This document shows, one piece after another, positions 24,404 to 31,970 of a DNA stretch of 34,508 bases (position 1 is the stretch's first letter; each line of letters opens with the position of its first letter). Source of the stretch: Bacteroidaceae bacterium. GTDB taxonomy: Bacteria > Bacteroidota > Bacteroidia > Bacteroidales > Bacteroidaceae. The translations under genes were made by a program, and so were the position numbers. A model generated the notes under the pieces. The model was not told the DNA's origin. It saw only the letters and a program-made list of their open reading frames with translations, and searched no databases. The stretch lies in NCBI GenBank assembly GCA_017617805.1, contig JAFZVN010000052.1:1-34508 (forward strand). Direction: 5' to 3'.

Positions 24404-25605
24404 TTTCGTTTCCAAATGCTCATCACCTTACCATAAACAGCAATGATATTGAAAATGCTCACAATGACAAGCAATGCCAAACCAACACCTAACGCCTGCC
24501 AGATACCAGGGGCTTCGAAATCTGGGAAGAAATTCTCGAACATGTTGAGATAAGCACCACGTACCACCAGCATAATCACCACTGCCAAAAGAAGCACCAA
24601 CACATTCAGCCCCACCGTCAAAGCCTGATATGGAAAAGAAACCTTGGCAGGTGAATATCCAATGAGCAAGAGGTTCTCCAACTTCGTGCTGTTCTTCTGC
24701 ACAAGGAGGAATACACTCAACATCAAGATATAGAACGAAAGTATGCTGATGACCACACCCACCACCATCACAATGCTGACGATGACACGCAAGATGAAGG
24801 TGGTCTTCGAGGCATCCAATTTCTCCTCGTCCGTTTCATAATCATGGTCTTGCAAATAACTTGTGATGCGTTCATCCGTCGGATTGCTCACTTCCAGAAT
24901 GAGGCGTGTTGGTTCCTTCACCACGGCCTGATTGGCAAAGCGTCCATTCGCCCACTGCATGAATGCCTCAGGCACAAGAATGGTGTTCAGACGCGATGAG
25001 AAGCCTACAATTCGTCCCACAAACTCACCACTGTTCTCACCTCGACCTATTTGGATGTTCAACTTCATGGCTCCCAAGATGCCCTCACTGAGTTTGGGCA
25101 GTCCCTTGCCTTGGGCATAGCCAAAGTTATAGAGGTCGAGATAATTTTTCGGCAGGATGATGGGGATCTCATTGTCACCCTCTTGATATTTCCAAGCATC
25201 GCTCTTCACATCGACAAACTCATCAGGCACACTCTCAAAAAACATCTCTGTGGAGAAACTCACAAAACCCTCCACATCGAATCTTGCCCGCACATTAAAG
25301 GAACTTGGAGTGAAAGCACCTATATGTTCTGCGAACCCAGCCTCTTTGATATCATCCACATCTTCCTGACTGAAAGTGCTCCCTGCCCCCGTCAATCCTG
25401 ACAACGCCCCAATCTTCTTGTTCACAATCATATAGTCAGCCTTCATGAAGCTGTCTTCCTGATCGATGGCCTGATAGTCATTGTAAAACTGAACGCCCAA
25501 CAAGATGATGACCACACCCACGAGGTTGGCAAAGAAGAATCCCACAAACTGCGGAATGCTGATGTGTTGACGTAATAGTTTCCAAACCAATTTCATCTTC
25601 GTCAC
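24397..25605 (-). CDS. ABC transporter permease, FtsX/MacB-like
   Basis: A 402-residue membrane protein. One helix near residues 20-40 is followed by a periplasmic domain of about 230 residues, then three helices near 273-297, 323-345 and 365-390. This is the four-helix FtsX/MacB topology. The stretch KLENLLLIGYSPAKVSFPY between helices 2 and 3 matches the cytoplasmic coupling segment of such permeases. It lies 3 bp after the ABC ATPase gene, so the two should form one complex. MacB-type systems move power across the envelope rather than transport small molecules, often for lipoproteins or export; the cargo is unknown. The upstream lipoprotein could be a partner. A Met at codon 4 is an alternative start. 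Confidence 0.85.
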   Translation of the reverse strand: MTKMKLVWKLLRQHISIPQFVGFFFANLVGVVIILLGVQFYNDYQAIDQEDSFMKADYMIVNKKIGALSGLTGAGSTFSQEDVDDIKEAGFAEHIGAFTPSSFNVRARFDVEGFVSFSTEMFFESVPDEFVDVKSDAWKYQEGDNEIPIILPKNYLDLYNFGYAQGKGLPKLSEGILGAMKLNIQIGRGENSGEFVGRIVGFSSRLNTILVPEAFMQWANGRFANQAVVKEPTRLILEVSNPTDERITSYLQDHDYETDEEKLDASKTTFILRVIVSIVMVVGVVISILSFYILMLSVFLLVQKNSTKLENLLLIGYSPAKVSFPYQALTVGLNVLVLLLAVVIMLVVRGAYLNMFENFFPDFEAPGIWQALGVGLALLVIVSIFNIIAVYGKVMSIWKRKD

Positions 25606-25608
25606 ATA

Positions 25609-26253
25609 TTAGAGTTTAAACACTTGGTGGTAAGGCATCTCAATGTGTTTGCCGATGCTGGTGGCAATGATGCCCGCCCCCTGTTTTTCAGCCTCAGCCA
25701 TCATGATGCTTCCCATGATGTCGGCATTGGTATCGTCGAGGTGGCTGATTGGCTCATCCACAAAAAGAAAGTCGAAGGGTTGGCACAAGGCACGAATGAG
25801 TGCCACACGCTGCTGCTGACCAAACGACATACGTCCCATTTTGGCATCCAATTTGTCCGAGATGCCCAACATCTCAAACCACAACAGAATCTGCTCCTTC
25901 GTCTGATGTCCCGTCAATTTGTTTTTGATGTCCACATTCTCCCACGCGGTCAGTTCAGGAAACATGCGCAGTTCTTGCCACAAAAGGGCAAAATGCTTCT
26001 GGCGGATGTTTGTCCACTGAGCCACAGAATACATACGGATGTCTTCTCCATCAAAGAGAATCTCACCCTGATAATCATGGCGGTAACCATAAATATAGCT
26101 GCACAAAGATGACTTGCCTGTGCCCGAATTGGCCTCCACTAAGTAGCGTTTTCCCTTCTCGAACGTCACATCACGCAACCAAATATCGCTCACCATGTCC
26201 GTTCGACTCTGAAAGACATTTGGCAGCGTGTGACGCAATTGTATCTTCTCCAT
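25609..26253 (-). CDS. ABC transporter ATP-binding protein (LolD/MacB-like)
   Basis: A 214-residue ATPase. Walker A ANSGTGKSS is at 41-49, Q-loop LLWQEL near 90-95, signature MSFGQQQRVALIRAL near 141-155 and Walker B FLFVDEPISHLDD near 161-173. The signature is MSFGQ instead of LSGGQ. The H-loop His found after Walker B is not clear: ATSIGKH stands where a serine/threonine-His pair is expected. It ends 3 bp before the permease gene and starts 6 bp after the DUF4836 lipoprotein gene. It should power the FtsX-like permease. The changed signature and unclear H-loop may mean altered ATP turnover. Confidence 0.85.
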   Translation of the reverse strand: MEKIQLRHTLPNVFQSRTDMVSDIWLRDVTFEKGKRYLVEANSGTGKSSLCSYIYGYRHDYQGEILFDGEDIRMYSVAQWTNIRQKHFALLWQELRMFPELTAWENVDIKNKLTGHQTKEQILLWFEMLGISDKLDAKMGRMSFGQQQRVALIRALCQPFDFLFVDEPISHLDDTNADIMGSIMMAEAEKQGAGIIATSIGKHIEMPYHQVFKL

Positions 26254-26259
26254 GTATGA

Positions 26260-27735
26260 TCAGAAAAGTTGTTTCAAGAAATTCTCGTCCTCATTTTGGA
26301 GCATGACCGTGATGGACATCTCGCTGGCAGATGGTGCCTTTGCCACCACAGCCTTCAGAGCCTCCAACATCTTCTTCTCCGCTGCAGACGGGTGACGATT
26401 CAATTCCTCCTGTGCCAGTGGTTCCAAATTAAAGAAGAGGAAGAACTTGCTTTCCTTGATTTCCTTGGCGTATGGCTTCAGAATGCTCTCCTTTTTCCCT
26501 TGTTCACGATCGGCTTCAGCAGAACCCATGAAAAGGGTCTTGTCTTCCACGCCCCACACATAGGATTCTCCATCGATGCTGAGCTGGTACTGATCCTTTG
26601 CGAGTGCAGACATGGTGATACCATAGTCCTTCATGCTCTTCTTCCAGTAGTCCACATCCTCCAAGAAGTCTGTGTTCTTCAACTGGGCATAAGCCAAGTA
26701 TTCAGGTTCACTGGAACGAAGCTCGCCCTGTTGCAGTTCGATGGCCAAATCGCCATCTACAGCCTTCAGCATTTGCTCAATGTCGATGGCACGCTCCATC
26801 ATGAAGAGCATCTCCTTGATGGATGCATCAGCCTTCAGACGCTCCAGCACCCAAGAACCCTTCAGATTGGCACCTATCCACACCATCATCTTGTCTGACA
26901 CCTTATCGAGGAACACACCATCAATGTTGTCCAGTTCGTCATCAGCAGTCTTGATGATTTTCTTCGCTTCGCTCGAATTGCCATACACACGTCCCTTGAG
27001 GGTGGCTTTACCATTCTCAAATTTCAGATCAGCAACTACATCCAGGTCTTTCGGATCGAGATTGTTTGGGAGAAGCCTCAACAAAGGAGCAATCATCTCT
27101 TTGGGAAGGTTGCCGACATTGGTGTAAAGAGAAACATCTCCATCCGCATCATCTAAACGATCAAAGCCATCCGTGTCAAGGAAACTGTTACTTTCCTTCT
27201 GATTCATTAACTCGCGTGCCATGCGACTGGTTGTCGATTTGCCTTTCCCCTGAGGCGAAGCCATCAGCAGGCAAGCATTGGCATCATACGAATAGTGAAT
27301 CTCATCGATCAAAGTACCACACATCAAACCATCCTTCTCCACAGGCTTTGTCGCTAACCCTTGCTGTTGGAGCAATGTGATGAAATCTTTCAAAGCCCCC
27401 TCATCATCTACCTTCATGGTCAAGCCGAATGTTTCCATACCTACCATGAAGAAATACGCTGGTTCTCCGAAGTCCAAACCCATCTCAGTCGGGTCATCCA
27501 GATAAGCCTTCACTTTTTCCAAGTCTCCTTTCTTCACGGCGGCTTCCAAAGACTGCTCAAGCGTCTTCATGGCCTCTGATTTCTGGAACTCAGCCTTCTG
27601 AGCAATGTCTCCAAATTCCACTCTCATTACCAACGATGCATCCGCAGGGATGGCTTTCTGGTAATCCTTGTTGGTGCATGAGCAGAACACTCCGACCACC
27701 AACAGCAACATTGAAATCAAATGAAACTTTTTCAT
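26260..27735 (-). CDS. DUF4836-type lipoprotein
   Basis: A 491-residue protein with a signal peptide and likely lipobox FCSC (C20). The body begins with KAIPADASLVMRVEFGDIAQKA, the characteristic opening of DUF4836 proteins of Bacteroidetes, a family without known function. The rest is rich in charged helices and beta strands with no catalytic motif I recognise. KGKSTTSRMARELM near 170-183 looks like a P-loop fragment but lacks the rest of an NTPase. The gene is 4 bp after rsmE and 6 bp before the ABC ATPase, so it is likely cotranscribed with the ABC pair and may be its envelope partner. Confidence 0.8.
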   Translation of the reverse strand: MKKFHLISMLLLVVGVFCSCTNKDYQKAIPADASLVMRVEFGDIAQKAEFQKSEAMKTLEQSLEAAVKKGDLEKVKAYLDDPTEMGLDFGEPAYFFMVGMETFGLTMKVDDEGALKDFITLLQQQGLATKPVEKDGLMCGTLIDEIHYSYDANACLLMASPQGKGKSTTSRMARELMNQKESNSFLDTDGFDRLDDADGDVSLYTNVGNLPKEMIAPLLRLLPNNLDPKDLDVVADLKFENGKATLKGRVYGNSSEAKKIIKTADDELDNIDGVFLDKVSDKMMVWIGANLKGSWVLERLKADASIKEMLFMMERAIDIEQMLKAVDGDLAIELQQGELRSSEPEYLAYAQLKNTDFLEDVDYWKKSMKDYGITMSALAKDQYQLSIDGESYVWGVEDKTLFMGSAEADREQGKKESILKPYAKEIKESKFFLFFNLEPLAQEELNRHPSAAEKKMLEALKAVVAKAPSASEMSITVMLQNEDENFLKQLF

Positions 27736-27739
27736 GTTT

Positions 27740-28483
27740 TTATTGATTGATTAAGTTGATAATATGCACCGCTACCAGAGCCGCTGTTTCTGTTCTCAAT
27801 CGGCTCTTGCCTAATGTTACACTTTGAAAACCCTTTGACTCTGCCATCTTCACTTCATCGAGGGAAAAATCGCCCTCAGGACCTACCATCACCAGCACAT
27901 CCTCCCCAGCTTTCACGACATCCTTCAATGCCACTTTCTGTCCCAACCCTTCCTCTTCGTAACAGTGGCAAATGAATTTCTGCATCTTCTTGCCGCTCAG
28001 CTTTTCCCGTTCCTCTATCTCTTGCAAGAAAGCCTTGAAATCCGTCATCTCGTTCAAGACAGGCTTCCATGCTTTGTGGCTCTGCTTCATGGCTGACACG
28101 AGAATCTTCTCGATGCGTTCCGTCTTGATGACCGTCCGTTCCGACCATCTGCAACGCAAGAAGCTCAGTTCGTCAAAACCTATCTCCGTCGCCTTCTCTG
28201 CGAACCACTCAGTTCTGTCCATGTTCTTGGTTGGTGCCATCGCCAGATGCAGATGCGGTTGCCATTGACGTGCTTGCGGCAAGGTTTCTTCTATACGGAA
28301 AAGACAACGTTTCTTGGTCGCTTCTGTCACAACGGCACGATAGAAAGTACCCTGTCCGTCCATCAGCATCATCTCATCGCCCATCTCCATGCGAAGCACA
28401 CGCACAGCATGCTGCGCCTCCTCTTCGGGCAACTCATTCACACTCGAAGCGTTTGGAACATAAAAGAAACGAACCTCTTTCAT
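27740..28483 (-). CDS. rsmE: 16S rRNA (uracil-1498-N3)-methyltransferase
   Basis: A 247-residue SPOUT methyltransferase that methylates U1498 of 16S rRNA. The N-terminal PUA-like part (HAVRVLRMEMGDEMMLMDG) covers about 1-70. The knot motifs are MVGPEGDFSLDEV (about 196-208) and LGKSRLRTETAALVAVHIIN (about 223-242), which bind S-adenosylmethionine. The N-terminal MKEVRFFYVPNA is typical. It lies 30 bp after tsaD, with octad repeat units in between. Confidence 0.96.
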   Translation of the reverse strand: MKEVRFFYVPNASSVNELPEEEAQHAVRVLRMEMGDEMMLMDGQGTFYRAVVTEATKKRCLFRIEETLPQARQWQPHLHLAMAPTKNMDRTEWFAEKATEIGFDELSFLRCRWSERTVIKTERIEKILVSAMKQSHKAWKPVLNEMTDFKAFLQEIEEREKLSGKKMQKFICHCYEEEGLGQKVALKDVVKAGEDVLVMVGPEGDFSLDEVKMAESKGFQSVTLGKSRLRTETAALVAVHIINLINQ

Positions 28484-28486
28484 TTT

Positions 28487-28539
28487 TTCAATCCTTCAAT
28501 TAACTACGTTGAGCTAAAGGTTCTTCAATTTTTCAACTC
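28487..28539. repeat. Two short octad clusters around the rsmE/tsaD junction
   Basis: TTCAATCC and TTCAATTA at 28487-28502, then TTCAATTT and TTCAACTC at 28524-28539. The second pair codes for the C-terminal VEKLKN of TsaD, so here an octad pair forms the end of a conserved protein. Confidence 0.6.
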
Positions 28540-29539
28540 TCGCGTAGGCAGGCAAGTCGATGGACGCAAAATCTTTGTCAAGATACTTGAAATAACCCGT
28601 GATGCCAATCATGGCAGCATTGTCAGTCGTATAGGAAAACTTAGGAATGAATATCTTCCAATGATATCGTCTCGCATGGTCACGGAAGGCATTGCGAAGT
28701 CCATTGTTGGCACTCACACCACCAGCCACAGCCACCTGCTTGATGCCTGTATCTTTCACTGCCTTACGCAGCTTCTTCATCAGAATATCCACAATGGTCT
28801 TCTCCAACGAGGCAGCTAAGTCTTCCTTATGATGCTCAATGAAGTCAGGGTCTTCCTGCATCCAATCCCTCAGATGATAGAGGAACGAGGTCTTCAACCC
28901 TGAAAAACTGTAATCGTAACCAGCTATATCAGGTTTCGAAAATTCAAACGCATCAGGATTCCCTTGACGCGCCAGTTTGTCGATGATCGGACCACCAGGA
29001 TAACCCAATCCCATCACCTTCGAGCATTTGTCTATCGCCTCACCAGCCGCATCGTCAATGGTCTGACCCAGAATCTCCATATCCTTATACGAATTCACCT
29101 TCACAATCTGGCTATTGCCACCACTGACAAGCAGACAAAGATAAGGAAACGTGGGTTGATCGTGGTCTTCTTCACTCTCACGGATGAAATGCGCCAGCAC
29201 ATGACCCTGCAAATGGTTCACGTCTATCATCGGAATACCCAGACTTCTGGCAAATCCCTTCGCAAAGCTCACACCCACCAAAAGACTTCCCATCAAGCCT
29301 GGTCCTCTGGTGAAAGCCACCGCATTCAGATCTTCTTTCGTGATGCCTGCCCGCTTGATAGCAGCATCCACCACAGGTACAATGTTCTGCTGATGCGCAC
29401 GGCTGGCCAACTCTGGCACCACCCCACCATATTCCTCATGCACAGCCTGAGAGGCCGTCACATTACTCAGCAAGATGCCATCCTTCAGCACGGCCGCACT
29501 TGTATCATCGCACGAACTTTCTATCGCTAATATATACAT
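28514..29539 (-). CDS. tsaD: tRNA N6-threonylcarbamoyladenosine synthase subunit TsaD
   Basis: A 341-residue ASKHA-fold enzyme that transfers the threonylcarbamoyl group to A37 of ANN-decoding tRNAs. MYILAIESSCDDTSAAV opens the protein, GPGLMGSLLVG is near 79-89, the metal-binding HLQGH is near 108-112, SGGNSQIV at about 134-141, and DDAAGEAIDK near 157-166. The length is normal. It lies 43 bp after map and 30 bp before rsmE, in a run of housekeeping genes on the minus strand. Confidence 0.97.
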   Translation of the reverse strand: MYILAIESSCDDTSAAVLKDGILLSNVTASQAVHEEYGGVVPELASRAHQQNIVPVVDAAIKRAGITKEDLNAVAFTRGPGLMGSLLVGVSFAKGFARSLGIPMIDVNHLQGHVLAHFIRESEEDHDQPTFPYLCLLVSGGNSQIVKVNSYKDMEILGQTIDDAAGEAIDKCSKVMGLGYPGGPIIDKLARQGNPDAFEFSKPDIAGYDYSFSGLKTSFLYHLRDWMQEDPDFIEHHKEDLAASLEKTIVDILMKKLRKAVKDTGIKQVAVAGGVSANNGLRNAFRDHARRYHWKIFIPKFSYTTDNAAMIGITGYFKYLDKDFASIDLPAYARVEKLKNL

Positions 29540-29553
29540 GGTTTCAATTCTAA

Positions 29554-29588
29554 ACTGTCAATTGTCAACTGTCAATTGTCAATTAATA
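29554..29588. repeat. Heptad array 8 at the map 3' end (5 units)
   Basis: ACTGTCA and ATTGTCA alternate twice, then a divergent ATTAATA that contains the map stop codon (29585-29583). It fills most of the map/tsaD gap. Confidence 0.85.
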
Positions 29589-30446
29589 CGTTAAAGTCTC
29601 CAATCCCTCCTCTGTCATCACATAGGTATGTTCCCATTGGGCAGAGTCGCTGTAGTCGTCCGTCACCACCGTCCAATCATCCTCACTATCCACAAACACC
29701 TGCCAACCGCCAGCGTTGATCATCGGCTCAATGGTGAACACCATGCCAGGAACCAACAGCATGCCAGTTCCTTTCTTTCCATAATGTTCCATGTCTGGGT
29801 CTTCGTGGAAGGCATTGCCCACGCCATGACCACATAAATCTCGAACGACCGTGCAACCATTGCGATGAGCATGCTTCGTGATGGCAGCCGCCGAATCACC
29901 CACAAACGTATAAGGTTTGCAAGCCTCGGCCCCAATCTCCATACACTCTTTAGCTACCTGCACCAACCGTTCTCGTTCAGGTGTTGTCTTGCCGATGATG
30001 AACATGCGGCTCGCATCAGCAAAATAACCATCCAGAATCGTCGTGCAATCCACATTGATGATGTCACCCTCCTCCAGAATGTCTTCCTCGCTGGGGATGC
30101 CATGACACACCACTTCGTTGATGCTGGTGCAACAACTCTTGGGGAAACCTTCATAATTGAGCGGCGCAGGAATGCCACCATGCTGTGTGGTGAAATCATA
30201 CACCAACTTGTCAATCTCCAGTGTGCTCATACCCTCACGAATCTTTTCTTGCACCAGGTCGAGCACACCCGTATTCAGCACACCCGCTCTACGGATGCCA
30301 TCTATTTGTTCAGGCGTTTTGATGAGCTCACGCTTAGGCACCAGATGTCCCTTATTCTGAAAGTACAGAATACGCTTGTCCATCTCTGTCAGCGGCTGAC
30401 CACTCTTCACATGCCAGTTTCTTGGATTTTTCTTCAACAGTCCCAT
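29583..30446 (-). CDS. map: Methionine aminopeptidase, type I
   Basis: A 287-residue enzyme that removes the initiator methionine. The five metal ligands are visible: Asp in INVDCT, Asp in YFADASRM, His in GHGVGNAFHEDP, Glu in FTIEPM and Glu in QWEHTYV. The substrate-binding His is in VVCHGIP. About 40 extra residues at the N-terminus (MGLLKKNPRNWHVKSGQPLT) precede the catalytic core, which begins near LIKTPEQIDGIRRAG; there is no Cys-rich zinc motif in this extension. It is the first gene of the minus-strand series running down to murU. Confidence 0.97.
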   Translation of the reverse strand: MGLLKKNPRNWHVKSGQPLTEMDKRILYFQNKGHLVPKRELIKTPEQIDGIRRAGVLNTGVLDLVQEKIREGMSTLEIDKLVYDFTTQHGGIPAPLNYEGFPKSCCTSINEVVCHGIPSEEDILEEGDIINVDCTTILDGYFADASRMFIIGKTTPERERLVQVAKECMEIGAEACKPYTFVGDSAAAITKHAHRNGCTVVRDLCGHGVGNAFHEDPDMEHYGKKGTGMLLVPGMVFTIEPMINAGGWQVFVDSEDDWTVVTDDYSDSAQWEHTYVMTEEGLETLTY

Positions 30447-30474
30447 TGTCTTCTTAAAAACTCATTTTTCACTG

Positions 30475-30482
30475 CAAAGTTA
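30475..30482 (-). promoter_or_regulatory. -7 box of map
   Basis: Reads TAACTTTG on the minus strand, 28 bp before the ATG at 30446. No clear -33 TTTG is seen at the expected distance. Confidence 0.55.
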
Positions 30483-30592
30483 CCACTTTTTCATTAGGAA
30501 AGAGGAATGAGAAAGAAGGATTTAATACTTTTTCACTGAAAAAACGCACGGAACCACAAAAAAATCCCCAATCCTAATTCCTAAATCTTTAC

Positions 30593-30600
30593 TACTTTTG
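30593..30600 (+). promoter_or_regulatory. -7 box of the small lipoprotein gene
   Basis: TACTTTTG, an exact match to TAnnTTTG, 30 bp before the ATG at 30631. The -33 element is not clear. Confidence 0.6.
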
Positions 30601-30630
30601 CAGCCAGAAATACCTAAACAAACAAGACTG

Positions 30631-31221
30631 ATGAAAACATTGACCATTACCGCCATCGCTGTCCTCGCGCTGATGATGGCTGGATGTAAAGAAGAGAAAA
30701 AAGAACCTGTCCAGGAGCGTGTCATCGAAACCACCGATCCCAAGACAGGTATCACCACCTTGCGCAGTTACACCATTGATGATACCATCACCATCAATGG
30801 CAAACTCTATAACTACTCGTGCAAATTCGAACCCGTTGACACGATGCCCGTGCTCATCAACTCTCAAGGATTGGAATACCGCGAGAGCCGCGTCAGCATC
30901 AACATCAAACAAGGGGACAACCAAGTGTTCAGCAAGACTTACTACAAAAAAGACTTCCGCGAATGGGTACCAGCCGACTTCCTCAAGACCTCCACGATGG
31001 TGGGTGTGAACTACAACTACATGAAGCGTGACACAGACCGTTCTGCCCTCTACTTCATCATTACTGTAGGTGACCCCGACGAGACTTCCGACAACATGGC
31101 CATCTCCCTCGAACTCAAAGTGGCACCTGATGGCAGTCACACCATCAAGAGGGCTGAAAACCTGGAAACAGAACCTCTTCGTCCAGGGCTCAACATCGAC
31201 CCCAGCGAGGATGCTGTGTAA
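30631..31221 (+). CDS. Small lipoprotein of unknown function
   Basis: A 196-residue lipoprotein with signal peptide and lipobox MMAGCK (C19). The mature part starts with a charged linker [10 protein letters not shown], then a single beta-rich domain ([19 protein letters not shown]). I think of the DUF4738-type lipoproteins of Bacteroidetes, but this is a weak recollection. The ATG at 30631 is chosen because it starts the signal peptide and lies 30 bp after a good -7 box; a TTG in frame at 30598 overlaps that box. It is 13 bp before trmD, so the two are probably cotranscribed. Confidence 0.75.
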   Translation: MKTLTITAIAVLALMMAGCKEEKKEPVQERVIETTDPKTGITTLRSYTIDDTITINGKLYNYSCKFEPVDTMPVLINSQGLEYRESRVSINIKQGDNQVFSKTYYKKDFREWVPADFLKTSTMVGVNYNYMKRDTDRSALYFIITVGDPDETSDNMAISLELKVAPDGSHTIKRAENLETEPLRPGLNIDPSEDAV

Positions 31222-31234
31222 GTTTACTGAGAAT

Positions 31235-31933
31235 ATGCGTATCGACATCATCACGGTTCTGCCTGAGTTGATAGAACCGTTCACCCAAGAGAGTATTCTC
31301 GGCAGGGCTCAGAAAAAAGGGCTCGCAGAGATTCATGTACATAACCTTCGAGACTATACGACGGACAAGCATCGGCGTGTGGATGATTACCCCTTCGGTG
31401 GGGCGGCTGGCATGCTCATCCAATGCCAACCGCTCGATGCTTGCATCTCGGCGCTGAAGGCAGAGCGCAACTACGACGAGATCATCTTCACAGCTCCTGA
31501 TGGTGAGAAGTTCGACCAGCCCATGGCGAACGAACTGTCGCTGAAGGAGAACATCATGATCATCTGCGGCCACTACAAGGGCATCGATTACCGCATCCGC
31601 GAACATCTCATCACCCGCGAGGTCAGCATCGGTGACTACGTGCTGACAGGCGGTGAATTGGCAGCAGCGGTAATGGCTGACTCCATCGTGCGAGTCATTC
31701 CTGGTGTCATTGGCGATGTGGAGAGTGCCCTCTCCGATTCCTTCCAAGACAATCTCTTGGAACCTCCAGTCTATACGCGTCCTGCTGAATATCACCCTGT
31801 CAGCAATCCTAACGAAACTTGGCCTGTGCCAGAGATTCTTCTCTCAGGACACGAGGCCAAGATTAAGGAATGGGAATATGAACAGGCGCTGGCACGCACA
31901 AAAGCGTTGCGACCGGATTTATTGGAAGAGTAA
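31235..31933 (+). CDS. trmD: tRNA (guanine-37-N1)-methyltransferase
   Basis: A 232-residue SPOUT enzyme that methylates G37 next to the anticodon, which prevents frameshifting. The protein starts [16 protein letters not shown], followed by [27 protein letters not shown] and the knot motif [14 protein letters not shown], then [16 protein letters not shown], all characteristic. The ATG at 31235 is chosen over longer frames that overlap the lipoprotein gene. Usually trmD sits with rpsP, rimM and rplS; here it is separate from them, which is common in Bacteroidetes. Confidence 0.97.
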   Translation: MRIDIITVLPELIEPFTQESILGRAQKKGLAEIHVHNLRDYTTDKHRRVDDYPFGGAAGMLIQCQPLDACISALKAERNYDEIIFTAPDGEKFDQPMANELSLKENIMIICGHYKGIDYRIREHLITREVSIGDYVLTGGELAAAVMADSIVRVIPGVIGDVESALSDSFQDNLLEPPVYTRPAEYHPVSNPNETWPVPEILLSGHEAKIKEWEYEQALARTKALRPDLLEE

Positions 31934-31935
31934 AT

Positions 31936-31970
31936 TTTTCACTTTTAGTTTTTCACTTTTACCTTTTTAT
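31936..31970. repeat. Heptad array 9 between trmD and the Na/Pi cotransporter (5 units)
   Basis: Five units: TTTTCAC twice, TTTTAGT, TTTTACC and TTTTTAT. The last holds the stop codon of the cotransporter gene (31969-31967). The array is the whole gap between the convergent genes. Confidence 0.8.
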
